64,000 bases of DNA from Clostridiales bacterium (GTDB lineage Bacteria > Bacillota > Clostridia > Christensenellales > Aristaeellaceae): positions 2,356,001-2,420,000 of the forward strand of contig CP069419.1 of assembly GCA_017569285.1 (NCBI GenBank). Direction: 5' to 3'. The position numbers were made by a program, and so were the translations under genes. Positions 43,737 through 52,159 of the stretch are shown here, in pieces (position 1 is the first letter of the stretch; every line of letters starts with the position of its first letter). The notes beneath the pieces are model-generated. The model saw only the letters and a program-made list of their open reading frames with translations, ran no database searches and was not told where the DNA came from.

Positions 43737-44342
43737 TTACTTGACGTAGGTGTAATACACGAATCCGACTTTTCCGGATGCCGGATCGGAGACCTGGTAC
43801 CAGTCGGTCAGCTCGGCAATGACGGTGAGTTCATAGCCGTCGCCGAGGGTCAGCAGGGTTTCCGCATTCTTGGTGGGGAACCAGCGGACATACACCGAAC
43901 CTTTGGATGTGGTGGGGTGAACGGTGACAGAGTAGGGGGTGACGAACTTCGCGGAAGCGGCCAGTGAGTTCAGCTGGGCGACGTTGGTTGCTTCCTTGAC
44001 GTTGAAGGATCCTGCTTTCTTCGCACCGGAGCCGCCGGAGGAGCCGTCATAGGGAGCGGGCTTTTCCTTGACCAGGTATTTGGCCATGATGTATCCGGTG
44101 GCGTTGCCGTAGTCGATCATCAGCCAGCCGTCTTTGCCGCCGTAGGTGATGACCTTGGAGCCGTAGCGCAGGGAGCCGATGACATTGCTGTCATCCGCTG
44201 AGCTCATGCTGGAACGGACGTTCAGGGCTTTTCCGTTCGGGGTTTTGACGTACATGGTGGTTCCCTGGCTTTCGGACACAGCCACGGAAACCGCCAGCAC
44301 AAGAAGTACGGCTGCAATCAAGACGCTTATGAACTTTTTCAT
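43737..44342 (-). CDS. Secreted SH3-domain protein
   Basis: 201 residues. Signal peptide MKKFISVLIAAVLLVLAVSVAVS; a bacterial SH3 domain near residues 30-90 (ALNVRSSMSS; IGSLRYGSKV; GWLMIDYGNATGYI); a Gly/Ser linker; and a second SH3-like domain (YVRWFPTKNAETLLTLGDGY; WYQVSDPASGKVGFV). Likely binds peptidoglycan on the cell surface. ATG 44342 has GAAAGGATGATCCAT before it. Own promoter and terminator. Cellular gene placed after the neck module. Confidence 0.82.
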   Translation of the reverse strand: MKKFISVLIAAVLLVLAVSVAVSESQGTTMYVKTPNGKALNVRSSMSSADDSNVIGSLRYGSKVITYGGKDGWLMIDYGNATGYIMAKYLVKEKPAPYDGSSGGSGAKKAGSFNVKEATNVAQLNSLAASAKFVTPYSVTVHPTTSKGSVYVRWFPTKNAETLLTLGDGYELTVIAELTDWYQVSDPASGKVGFVYYTYVK

Positions 44343-44408
44343 ATGGATCATCCTTTCGTGTTTCGATTTGAAAAAACGCATATTTCACGCTTGGAATGTA
44401 CTGTTTAT

Positions 44409-44436
44409 ATTGTACCAATTAATTGAAAAGAGTCAA
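44409..44436 (-). promoter_or_regulatory. Promoter of the SH3-domain gene
   Basis: On the minus strand, TTGACT (44431-44436), 16 nt, TACAAT (44409-44414). Confidence 0.6.
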
Positions 44437-44445
44437 GCATAAATA

Positions 44446-44474
44446 CAGGCCGCCGTCACGCGGACGGCGGCCTG
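44446..44474 (-). terminator. Terminator of the YdcF-like gene
   Basis: A perfect 12-bp GC-rich stem (44446-44457 with 44463-44474) followed on the minus strand by a TATTTAT tail. Confidence 0.7.
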
Positions 44475-44492
44475 CAGGAAAGAACGGAAGGA

Positions 44493-45938
44493 TTATCCGA
44501 TGAGGGTCATGGACAGGAACGCGAAGAATGCCGTGAGGCCGATGAGCAGGACCAGCTCCTGCTTCCAGCGGCTGGCGATGAGGCCGATACATTCCCGCAT
44601 GAAGGCATTGGGCCAGAACCACCATCTGGTGCGGCTGCTGATGCCTTCCGCGTCCAGGCCGGCCCGGGCCGCCCACATACCGCTGCGGAACACATGGTAG
44701 TTCGTGGTGGCAAAGACACAGCGGAGGGGCAGGCTGTTTTCCGCCATGATGCGGCGGGAGAAGAGCAGGTTCTGGAAAGTGCTGGTGGACTTTGTTTCCG
44801 GGAGGATCCGGTTTTCCGGAATGCCCCGGCGGATGAGATATGCCCGGAGGGCTTCGGCCTCCGGCATGGGCTCATCCATTCCCTGTCCGCCGGAGGGGAT
44901 GATGTACGCCTCACGGCCGGTTTGCTCGAGGGTGTCCTGCCAGTATTCGACTGCCCGGTCCGCCCGGCCGCGGAGCAGCGGCGGCAGCGTGCCGTCCGGC
45001 CGGAACCAGCAGCCCAGGACGATGATGACCTCCCGGCCCGGAGGGACCCGGTGCCGGGCGGCCCGGATTCCGCAGATGACCGCGCCGGCCAGGATGCACT
45101 CAAAGTAGACAAAGGCCGCGCAGCAGACGTTGCGGACGGTGTTGTCAATCCGGTATTCCAGGAGGGAACCGGAAAAATCCCGGATATAGGCCAGCCAGAT
45201 ACAGAAGGAATCCCCGCCGATGATCAGCACGCTGATGAGCAGGCCCAGGACATTCTGAAACCGGGGCCGGTTATGGCGCAGCAGCGCGATATTGCTGACG
45301 GCGAGGGCCAGCGAAAAGGCGAGGAGCAGCGGGAAACTCAGGGTGAGGAAAAACGCCGCGGAACTGCCGATGGACGAATAGACGTACCGCATGGAATATG
45401 AACCCGGCCGGATCATATGGCCCAGGGCGGCACCGGCTACGGTGATTCCCGTGATCAGCGCGAAAAAGAAGAAGCCGATGTAGAACATCGTGGAATAGGA
45501 ATAGAGCTCTGGTCCCTTCGCGGTGAGGAAGCCGTGGAGCATCATGGCGCTGATGAGGAACAGGAACAGGGCGATGAGCGCCATCACCGCCAGGTCGCCG
45601 GGGAATTCGCCGGTTTCCAGGCTGGAGACGGTGCCGGTGCGGGAGACGGACAGATACAGCGTATCGATAATCTCGCCGTCCGGGCCCGGAACGGCAACGG
45701 TGGCAGAGCCGTGATTCAGCGGAACAACGTCAAATGTGAGAATGCCGTTTTCCAGGGACAGGTTCTCGATGCGGGCATTTTCCGTTTCCTCCACCTGCAC
45801 ATCGGGCAGGGGATCCCCGGGAGAACCGGGCCACGGGACAGAAGCCCGGAAAGCGTTTCCGGCCAGCAGGCGGGCAGCGGTCAGCGCAACGAGGAGGATT
45901 CCCATGAGCACCAGCACCTGCCGCCTGTACCTGCGCAT
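44493..45938 (-). CDS. Membrane protein with YdcF/ElyC-like DUF218 domain
   Basis: 481 residues. One N-terminal helix, a short external beta segment, a group of ~5 membrane helices (about residues 105-290), then a DUF218 domain (REVIIVLGCWF; IPSGGQGMDE; ETKSTSTFQNLLFSR; ATTNYHVFRSG). Related E. coli proteins ElyC and SanA affect envelope and peptidoglycan lipid-carrier use. ATG 45938 has GGAGGCGGGATC before it; open sequence further upstream lacks a site. Cellular gene inside the phage cluster. Confidence 0.82.
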   Translation of the reverse strand: MRRYRRQVLVLMGILLVALTAARLLAGNAFRASVPWPGSPGDPLPDVQVEETENARIENLSLENGILTFDVVPLNHGSATVAVPGPDGEIIDTLYLSVSRTGTVSSLETGEFPGDLAVMALIALFLFLISAMMLHGFLTAKGPELYSYSTMFYIGFFFFALITGITVAGAALGHMIRPGSYSMRYVYSSIGSSAAFFLTLSFPLLLAFSLALAVSNIALLRHNRPRFQNVLGLLISVLIIGGDSFCIWLAYIRDFSGSLLEYRIDNTVRNVCCAAFVYFECILAGAVICGIRAARHRVPPGREVIIVLGCWFRPDGTLPPLLRGRADRAVEYWQDTLEQTGREAYIIPSGGQGMDEPMPEAEALRAYLIRRGIPENRILPETKSTSTFQNLLFSRRIMAENSLPLRCVFATTNYHVFRSGMWAARAGLDAEGISSRTRWWFWPNAFMRECIGLIASRWKQELVLLIGLTAFFAFLSMTLIG

Positions 45939-46079
45939 GATCCCGCCTCCGTTCCGTAATCCGCGGGCCGGCAGGCTGCCTGCCCGGCACACGCGGTGAT
46001 CCATATGCACATGATTATACCGCCGGAAGGAGGAAACTGAAAGGGAGAAAGGAAAAAAGGTTTTTCCGGCCTGCTGCCG

Positions 46080-46133
46080 GCGCTGGACGGGAGCCTGGAA
46101 TCCGCGGTGATCAGCGTAAATGTGCAGATGTAA
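46080..46133 (+). pseudogene. 3' fossil of a second sheath-like phage gene
   Basis: An 18-codon stretch in frame to a TAA reads ALDGSLESAVISVNVQM, matching the end of the sheath-like protein at 49865-50980 (LAGSLESVVINVNVQV). Most codon differences are synonymous or conservative, as between homologous coding genes. No start or upstream sheath sequence remains. It lies exactly where a sheath gene is expected, after the neck module. Confidence 0.7.
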
Positions 46134-46212
46134 TATGATTCTATATAGATGAAATGAATGCAAAAATATTACAGAAATGTGAAATAAAAAGATTAAAAAT
46201 AGATGAAAAGTG

Positions 46213-46241
46213 TTTACAATTTTGTAACAAAATGCTATAAT
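46213..46241 (+). promoter_or_regulatory. Promoter of the peptidoglycan-binding protein gene
   Basis: TTTACA (46213-46218), 17 nt, perfect TATAAT (46236-46241), about 70 nt before the start. Confidence 0.8.
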
Positions 46242-46313
46242 CCGGATAACAGAAACAGGCGGTTCATTGGAGAGTGAACAGCCGGGAACCGGATACCGGA
46301 GGAGGACGGTAAG

Positions 46314-47564
46314 ATGAAACGATTTGGATTCGGAAGAAAGCTGATGATTTCCCTTCTGGCCATTTGCCTGTGCATGGCCATGACGGTGCCGGCGCTGGCA
46401 CTGGATCCTTCCACCCTTTACAACGGATCCACCGGGGAGGAAGTAAAAGCCCTGCAGCAGAAGCTGATTGACCTGGGCTACCTGGAAGGCACGGCGGACG
46501 GCATTTTCGGCAACAAAACCGAAAAAGCGGTCCGGAGATTCCAGTGGAAAAACGGAATGACAGCGGATGGCCTGGCAGGGAAGAGAACCCTGGCCGCACT
46601 GGGAACGAAAGCCCCCGCGGCGGAGACGGCTGCTGCAGCCCCGGCAGCGGCTCCGACAGCAGCTCCTGCCGCGGCACCGGTTGCAGCACCAGCGACGGCA
46701 CCGGCTGCCGCACCGGTAACAGCCCCGGCGGCGCGCCCAGCCGGCGTGAAGAACCCTTCCACCCTCTACAACGGATGCAGCGGGGAGGAAGTCCGCGTAC
46801 TACAGCAGGCGCTGATCGACCTCGGTTATCTCGAAGGCACAGCGGACGGCACATTCGGCGACCAGACGGAAGCAGCCGTCCGGGCTTTCCAGAGCGCATA
46901 CGGACTGAAAGCCGACGGCCTGGCCGGAACAAAGACCCGTACAAAGCTGGCGAAGGTGCAGGCCAGGCGCATGAGCAGGGAGGCCAGCAACAGCAGCAGT
47001 ACCTATGTGGATATATCCGCCGGCCAGGTAGCGGAGATCAGTCCGCCGGAGGGCTGCGACTGGGGCGCCCTGGAGCAGAAAGCCCGGCAGGAGCTGAAGA
47101 ATGGAGGGTTCAGCACAGAGGGACTGAACTATATCACCCATTTCTATGCTCCGAGGGGAACCAGCGGGCTTCGGTATGATTATTACCGGTTAACCTTCTA
47201 CGAGTCCAGGGACACCAAATCGTTTGACTGGACGTACAGCGTCGATTTTGACCAGAACGGGAAGCTGGCCAGGCTGGAAACCAGACCCTGGGGCGGAGGA
47301 AACGGAAAGAAGCTGTCACATATCAATGAACCTACTGTCAACGATGTGGACAAGGAACTTGAGAAGAAGGCAAAAGAAGGAATCAAAGCCTGGCTGAAAG
47401 AGCACGGCTATTCATCCCTTGTCAACAAAGTCAGCAAGCTGTATGTGACCCAGATCACCTTCTCGGAGAACAAAACGGAGACCTATTATACATTCGCGCA
47501 GGAGTTTATGTGCCGCGTCCGGGTTCTTCCGTCCATCCGCATCGACTACTTCAGCCAGCCATAA
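46314..47564 (+). CDS. Secreted protein with two peptidoglycan-binding domains
   Basis: 416 residues. Signal peptide near residues 1-28 (LMISLLAICLCMAMTVPALA). Two PG_binding_1 domains (STLYNGSTGEEVKALQQKL and STLYNGCSGEEVRVLQQAL) flank an Ala/Pro repeat linker (about residues 105-140). The C-terminal ~190 residues are an unassigned mixed domain. Likely attaches to the cell wall. GGAGGAGGACGGTAAG precedes the ATG. It is the only plus-strand cellular gene among the inserted blocks. Confidence 0.85.
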   Translation: MKRFGFGRKLMISLLAICLCMAMTVPALALDPSTLYNGSTGEEVKALQQKLIDLGYLEGTADGIFGNKTEKAVRRFQWKNGMTADGLAGKRTLAALGTKAPAAETAAAAPAAAPTAAPAAAPVAAPATAPAAAPVTAPAARPAGVKNPSTLYNGCSGEEVRVLQQALIDLGYLEGTADGTFGDQTEAAVRAFQSAYGLKADGLAGTKTRTKLAKVQARRMSREASNSSSTYVDISAGQVAEISPPEGCDWGALEQKARQELKNGGFSTEGLNYITHFYAPRGTSGLRYDYYRLTFYESRDTKSFDWTYSVDFDQNGKLARLETRPWGGGNGKKLSHINEPTVNDVDKELEKKAKEGIKAWLKEHGYSSLVNKVSKLYVTQITFSENKTETYYTFAQEFMCRVRVLPSIRIDYFSQP

Positions 47565-47587
47565 CTAATCAGATCCGGCAATGCTTC

Positions 47588-47621
47588 CGGACTCGTCACA
47601 ATGTGTGACGGGTCCGTTTTT
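47588..47621 (+). terminator. Terminator after the peptidoglycan-binding protein gene
   Basis: A 13-bp stem with one G-U pair (47588-47600 with 47604-47616) and five T. Confidence 0.85.
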
Positions 47622-47640
47622 GTTGGCCGGGAGGCGGTGA

Positions 47641-48399
47641 TCAATGGCTGATATCCATCTTCGGATAGACGCGGATAAAGTCCAGATCACCGATCAGATA
47701 ATCATGGGTGGAATTGTAATCCGCCAGGCCGATGCCATCCTGGTATTTCTGTGTCCGGTGGATCGTGAGCACCGATTCATCTGTGAACACGCCGTCCGTC
47801 ACGGTATAGTTCCCGCAGCTGAACAGCACGTTTTCGTTTCCTTCCGCAACCGCAAACTGCCGGAACGACCCATCGTCATAGTAAAACCAGAGGGTGGGAA
47901 GATAGGTCTCGCTGCCGTCCGCCCTGACCAGCTTTTGCTTGTCCACCTGCATAAACGCAGCGGTAAGCTGCTGAACCGGATTGGTATTGTCCGGGTACAG
48001 GCAATATTCCATTGCCCGATCCAGGTTTACATCATAAGTGAGATCAGCCGCTTCTGTCTGATGATCATCGGTATGGATCTGCTCAGCGTGAATTGTGAGG
48101 ATATGCGGTGCCTTATCCTGCCAGCCCGGCTCCGTCCAGTCAAAATTGACTTCAAATGTTCCTTTGCTGTAAATCTCATACCGTTTTTCATGTTCCACAT
48201 ACTGGACGTAGGAATGATCCTGATACAGAAAGATTACGGTATCGGCCAGCTCTTTGGACTGATCATTCCCGGTGATGATCTGTGCCTCCGGGCAGGAATA
48301 GACCGCCAGGATCTCCGGCTGTTCTTTTTCCCCGGCAACTGAGCAGCATACGATGCAAAGCAGCGCGGCCATCAGCAGAACAGAAATCAGCTTTTTCAC
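47641..48399 (-). CDS. Secreted hypothetical protein
   Basis: 252 residues. Hydrophobic N terminus MKKLISVLLMAALLCIVCCSVAG is a signal peptide; cysteines near its end might allow lipid attachment, but the lipobox is imperfect. The mature protein is beta-rich with many aromatic residues and no recognised domain. Base composition here looks less GC-rich than flanking phage genes. The upstream minus-strand asparaginase gene is 114 nt away. Confidence 0.65.
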   Translation of the reverse strand: MKKLISVLLMAALLCIVCCSVAGEKEQPEILAVYSCPEAQIITGNDQSKELADTVIFLYQDHSYVQYVEHEKRYEIYSKGTFEVNFDWTEPGWQDKAPHILTIHAEQIHTDDHQTEAADLTYDVNLDRAMEYCLYPDNTNPVQQLTAAFMQVDKQKLVRADGSETYLPTLWFYYDDGSFRQFAVAEGNENVLFSCGNYTVTDGVFTDESVLTIHRTQKYQDGIGLADYNSTHDYLIGDLDFIRVYPKMDISH

Positions 48400-48513
48400 C
48401 AGAATACATCTCCCCTCATTTTTATCCGCCTGAATTCATGAATTTGTTTTCAAAGATCCCGCCATGATTGATGATGGATTCAGCCGAGTCCATATGATCC
48501 TTATCACAAATCA

Positions 48514-49578
48514 TCAGTATTGCAGGAACAGCTTCTCCAGGTATTCCTGGTTTACTTCCCCGGTCAGCGCCAGCCTCAGGAGAATTGCTGCCTTCTGCGG
48601 GGAAAGATTGTTTGCAGCCACAGTATTCCTGCACAGCAGATTGTCTTTTGTGATCACGCCATCATCGATTCGGGAACTGATGACAACGGGGATTGAAAGC
48701 TCCGAGATGATTTCGATCCACTTTTCACTGAATTCACCCGCGCCGGCGCCGGCAATGACCAGACCGTCCGAATGCCCGGCAGCATAACGCAGAAGCTCCG
48801 GATCTGCATCTACAGAAAAGTAAAGGATCGAAACTTTGGGAAGATCTGACAAACCCATTATATCAAACTCCGTTTCGGTTGTATGCGCCTTTGACGGGCT
48901 GTCGTACAGATAAACGGTTCCGTCGCGGACAATTCCCATCGCTCCCATTTCACCGGCTGAAACTGCCATGACACTGTAAGTGCTGGTTTTTGTTACGGAA
49001 CGCGCGGCATAAATCCGATCAGAGAAAACGATGAGCACGCCTTTTCCGACCGCAGCATCCGATGCGGCAACGCAAACCGCCTCATACAGATTCATCGGCC
49101 CGTCTGCCGAGATGGATGTGGCAGGACGCATGGAACCAGTCAGTACAACCGGCTTATCCGTCTTCACCGTAAGGTTCAGGAAATATGCCGTTTCTTCCAT
49201 GGTATCCGTTCCATGGGTGATGACGAAGCCTTTGACAGCAGGATCGGCTGCAAGCTCATTGATTTTACCGGCAAGCGCAAGCCAGATTTCCGCTGTGATG
49301 TCATCGGAGTTGACGTTGCAGATCTGAATTGCTTCGATCTGGGCCACTTTTTCCAGATCAGGCACAGCGAGCAGCAGTTCTTCAGCTGTCAATACACCGG
49401 GTATATATCCGGCTGTTTTTCCCTCTTCTCCGATACCGGCAATTGTTCCACCTGTGGCCAGGACCACAATTTTCCCTTTCCCTTCATGGCCGGCGGTTTC
49501 ACCGGACGTTTCCGCAATGGCGGCGACAAAAGGCAAAAGCATAATGAAACAAAGCACAAGAACCATTGTTTTTTTCAT
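48514..49578 (-). CDS. Type II L-asparaginase, exported
   Basis: 354 residues. Signal peptide MVLVLCFIMLLPFVAAIAE, then the asparaginase fold: VVLATGGTIAG with the nucleophile Thr, GFVITHGTDTMEETA with the second catalytic Thr-Asp pair, and TGSMRPATSISADGP. Hydrolyses asparagine (and possibly glutamine) outside the membrane. ATG 49578 has GAGGGGAACAGAAA before it; a 29-residue in-frame extension lacks a site and would hide the signal peptide. Less GC-rich than the flanking phage genes. Confidence 0.9.
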   Translation of the reverse strand: MKKTMVLVLCFIMLLPFVAAIAETSGETAGHEGKGKIVVLATGGTIAGIGEEGKTAGYIPGVLTAEELLLAVPDLEKVAQIEAIQICNVNSDDITAEIWLALAGKINELAADPAVKGFVITHGTDTMEETAYFLNLTVKTDKPVVLTGSMRPATSISADGPMNLYEAVCVAASDAAVGKGVLIVFSDRIYAARSVTKTSTYSVMAVSAGEMGAMGIVRDGTVYLYDSPSKAHTTETEFDIMGLSDLPKVSILYFSVDADPELLRYAAGHSDGLVIAGAGAGEFSEKWIEIISELSIPVVISSRIDDGVITKDNLLCRNTVAANNLSPQKAAILLRLALTGEVNQEYLEKLFLQY

Positions 49579-49657
49579 TTTCTGTTCCCCCTCAGCAGTT
49601 GGCATCACAAGTTCCGATTGTTGACGGTCACCCAACTCAAAAGTTTGCAGTTGTACT

Positions 49658-49745
49658 GTTACCACAATAATTCTGCATCATACCAGTGGAATTCCTGCAT
49701 GCAGGGATTCTTTTGGAGGTTTAAAAAAGGAGGTTCGTCCTCATG
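49658..49745 (+). repeat. Junction repeat, copy 1
   Basis: About 85 bp alignable with 53045-53128: shared ATTCTGC-TCATAC, the palindrome-containing ATTCCTGCATGCAGG, ATTCTTTT and AAAAAAGGAGGTTCG-CCTCATG. Both copies lie between the 5' end of a minus-strand cellular gene and a plus-strand tail gene. Confidence 0.75.
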
Positions 49746-49867
49746 TGATCGCCGTTATCTGTCCTTTCTTCGCTTTTCGCTCGAAACGACAGACGGCTGT
49801 AACATGGGACTCTCCAAACCTTTTTCACTTCGTCTTCGACTCGCAAAAAAGGAGGTTCGTCCTCATG
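49723..49867. repeat. 23-bp direct repeats flanking an inverted hairpin element
   Basis: AAAAAAGGAGGTTCGTCCTCATG occurs at 49723-49745 and 49845-49867. The second copy contains the ribosome-binding site and ATG of the sheath-like gene; the first reproduces them without a long frame. Between them is a hairpin element in reverse orientation. Confidence 0.8.
49752..49852 (-). repeat. Structured GA/GAA hairpin element, reverse copy
   Basis: On the minus strand two hairpins (49819-49852 and 49752-49796) share the plan: outer stem, GA, inner stem, loop, inner stem, GAA, outer stem. The second ends in ACGGCGATC-CA. Stem sequences differ from those at 53566-53668 but still pair. The first hairpin overlaps the sheath ribosome-binding site. 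Confidence 0.65.
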
Positions 49868-50980
49868 TTGAGTATTGATACCATTGCCCGGGTTGTGGTG
49901 AATGCGGCCCGGACTACCGCCGCCCCGTCTGTTTTTGATACCGGCCTTTTGCTGGTGAAGGACAGTAATTTTACCGCCGCGAGACGCCTGAAGGCTTACA
50001 CTTCCGGAACGGACGCCGCGGCCGGACTTATTGCGGATGGATTTGCCGCAACCACGGAAGCCTATAAATCCGCGGTGAAATACTTTGCCGCATCCCCGGC
50101 GCCGGGAAAACTGCTTGTTTCGTGCTATCCGTCCTCGGAGACGCCGGCACAGGCTTTGGCCGCGGTCCTGAATGAGACCGCGGATTTTTATGGAGTCGCC
50201 CTGGGGGCCGCGGAGACGGATGAGCGGATCCTCGCGCTGGAAGCGGCGGTCTCTGCCGGAGAAAAGCCCTGCATGCTGTTCCTGCAGCTGTCCGGAACCC
50301 CGGCGCAGGCTGCGGCGGACAGCAGCCTGCTGCATACCCTGCATGACCGGTCCTCGAAGCGGACGGTTGCGACCTATGCCTCCGCGCTTTCCGACGCGGC
50401 GGCTGTGATGGGCACCGCCATGGGCCTGCAGCTGGCGAATCCGGGATCCGCATTTGCCCTGTGTTACAAGACGGTTTACGGAATGGTTCCCTCTGAACTG
50501 ACGCAGACGCAGATTGACGCCATCCAGGAACTGGGCGGGAATGTGTATGTGACCCGGAACTATTCCTTCCATCTGCTGGAGAAGGGGAGTACGCCCTCCG
50601 GATACCGGTATGACGAGATCCTGTATATGGATATGATTGCCGCGGACCTGCAGTCCGCTGCGGTTTCCCTGCTGGCGCAGAACACCGGGAAGCTGCCGCA
50701 GACGGATGATTCCACCGCGATTTTCATCAACCGGTTCTCCGGGATCCTGGCGGGATATACCGCCCGGGGCGTGCTGGCGTCCGCTCAATGGAGGGGAGCC
50801 GCACTCGGCGGCATCCAGCCGGGGGATGTGCTGGAAAACGGCTTTGCCCTCTGGGCGGATTCCTATGACAACCAGCCGGACGCGGACCGGCAGGCGCATA
50901 AAGCCATGCCGATCCAGGCGGCGCTGACGCTGGCCGGGAGCCTGGAGTCTGTGGTAATCAACGTGAATGTGCAGGTGTGA
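49865..50980 (+). CDS. Tail sheath-like protein (DUF3383-like)
   Basis: 371 residues. Opening SIDTIARVVVNAARTTAAPSVFDTGLLL, ISVNVxV-type ending (LAGSLESVVINVNVQV), and the following tube protein fit the DUF3383 sheath-like group of contractile phages, where it forms the outer contractile layer. AAAAAAGGAGG lies 9 nt before the ATG and is partly inside a hairpin. After it come two inserted cellular genes and then the tube gene. A fossil end of a second such gene lies at 46080. Confidence 0.75.
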   Translation: MLSIDTIARVVVNAARTTAAPSVFDTGLLLVKDSNFTAARRLKAYTSGTDAAAGLIADGFAATTEAYKSAVKYFAASPAPGKLLVSCYPSSETPAQALAAVLNETADFYGVALGAAETDERILALEAAVSAGEKPCMLFLQLSGTPAQAAADSSLLHTLHDRSSKRTVATYASALSDAAAVMGTAMGLQLANPGSAFALCYKTVYGMVPSELTQTQIDAIQELGGNVYVTRNYSFHLLEKGSTPSGYRYDEILYMDMIAADLQSAAVSLLAQNTGKLPQTDDSTAIFINRFSGILAGYTARGVLASAQWRGAALGGIQPGDVLENGFALWADSYDNQPDADRQAHKAMPIQAALTLAGSLESVVINVNVQV

Positions 50981-50990
50981 GCATGAAAAG

Positions 50991-51016
50991 ACCGCCGGTT
51001 CATTCGGACCGGCGGT
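50991..51016. terminator. Hairpin after the sheath-like gene
   Basis: A perfect 9-bp inverted repeat ACCGCCGGT/ACCGGCGGT ten bases past the stop codon, with only a weak T-rich tail. Confidence 0.45.
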
Positions 51017-51117
51017 ATGCGTTTGGTGAACTTTGGGGCTGGGCTTTGAATGATTAACTTCCGAAATTTCTTATCAACAGGTATTCCGGCAAACTGGAAT
51101 TTGCCGTTATTTGTTTC

Positions 51118-51984
51118 CTATGCCCAGATTGCCATCGCCAAAGTGCCGACAACGATCAGAATCAACCCGGCAAGCGCCTTTCTGCTCAACTTTTCTTTGA
51201 ATACGAAATAGGAAAAAGCGACGGAAACGATAATGCTGAGCTTATCGATCGGTACGACAACGCTGACGACGCCGTTCTGTATGGAGTAATAGTAACAGAG
51301 CCAAGATGCGCCTGTGGCAATCCCGGACAGAGCTATGAATACAAGTTCTTTGGAATCAGTATTTTTCAGTTCAGCACCTTTGCCTTTAACGAAGACGATC
51401 AGCCAAGCCATAACAAGAACAACACCTGTACGAATCGCCGTCCCGAGATTTGATTCTACATCCGTTATGCCAATCTTTCCCAGAATAGAGGTCAGGGCAG
51501 CAAAAACAGCGGAACCGATTGCGTAGGGCAGCCACGTGCGCTTTGTGTCCTTTGCTTCAGTTTTCTTCTTTTCGATCATCAGAAACACGCCTGCCGCAAG
51601 AAGCGCAGTACCGATCAGCTTGACCGCCAGATGTTCTGTCTCACTGAAAAGGATGATTGCGAGAAGCACTGTCAGAACCGTGCTGGATTTATCGACGGGA
51701 ACGACCTTGTTCACATCGCCGACGGACAGGGCTTTAAAATAGCAGATCCACGAGGCTCCTGTCGCAAGGCCGGACAGAATTAAGAAGAGGATAGATTTTG
51801 CCGATATTTCCGTGATCGTTCCGGCAGAGCCAACGATAAACACCATGATCCAGGCAAAAAGGAGTACAACGACCGTCCGCAGAGCAGTCGCCACGTCTGA
51901 ATCAGTCTTTTTGATCCCGCATTTCGCAAGTATCGCCGTAAGTCCGGCAAAGAGCGCGGACAAAGCCGCCATGATCAGCCACAT
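51118..51984 (-). CDS. EamA/DMT-family transporter
   Basis: 288 residues with about ten membrane helices in two EamA halves, each ending in a conserved motif (ATGASWICYFKALSVGDVNKVVPVDK and ATGASWLCYYYSIQNGVVSVVVPIDK are internal duplicates). Probably exports a small metabolite. AAGGGGAAGAT precedes the ATG. By eye clearly less GC-rich than surrounding phage genes, suggesting recent transfer. Lies with the ferredoxin-membrane protein between sheath and tube genes. Confidence 0.9.
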   Translation of the reverse strand: MWLIMAALSALFAGLTAILAKCGIKKTDSDVATALRTVVVLLFAWIMVFIVGSAGTITEISAKSILFLILSGLATGASWICYFKALSVGDVNKVVPVDKSSTVLTVLLAIILFSETEHLAVKLIGTALLAAGVFLMIEKKKTEAKDTKRTWLPYAIGSAVFAALTSILGKIGITDVESNLGTAIRTGVVLVMAWLIVFVKGKGAELKNTDSKELVFIALSGIATGASWLCYYYSIQNGVVSVVVPIDKLSIIVSVAFSYFVFKEKLSRKALAGLILIVVGTLAMAIWA

Positions 51985-52070
51985 ATCTTCCCCTTATTCA
52001 TTGTCATATATTCTGGTAATTCTCGTCCATCAATTATCTCTAAGAGAAATCCCGAGATTTATCGATATCT

Positions 52071-52090
52071 CGACAAATTGCGATTTGTCG
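52071..52090. promoter_or_regulatory. Inverted repeat between the EamA and NapH-like genes
   Basis: CGACAAAT-TGCG-ATTTGTCG, a perfect 8-bp inverted repeat within the 175-bp gap upstream of the EamA gene. Could be an operator. Confidence 0.4.
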
Positions 52091-52159
52091 ATGTCCACAT
52101 AACTCAAAATATATCTTCTGAGATTCTTTTCCAGCGGGTATCCCCAATTCAGGGAATCG

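Larger units (their letters stand above)
45939..46313. other. 375-bp gene-free junction with phage fossil and promoter
   Basis: Between the divergent YdcF-like and peptidoglycan-binding genes. The left part is GC-rich and contains the 3' fossil of a sheath-like gene (46080-46133). The right part (46134-46310) is strongly A/T-rich and carries a near-consensus plus-strand promoter. No other gene is seen. Confidence 0.7.
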
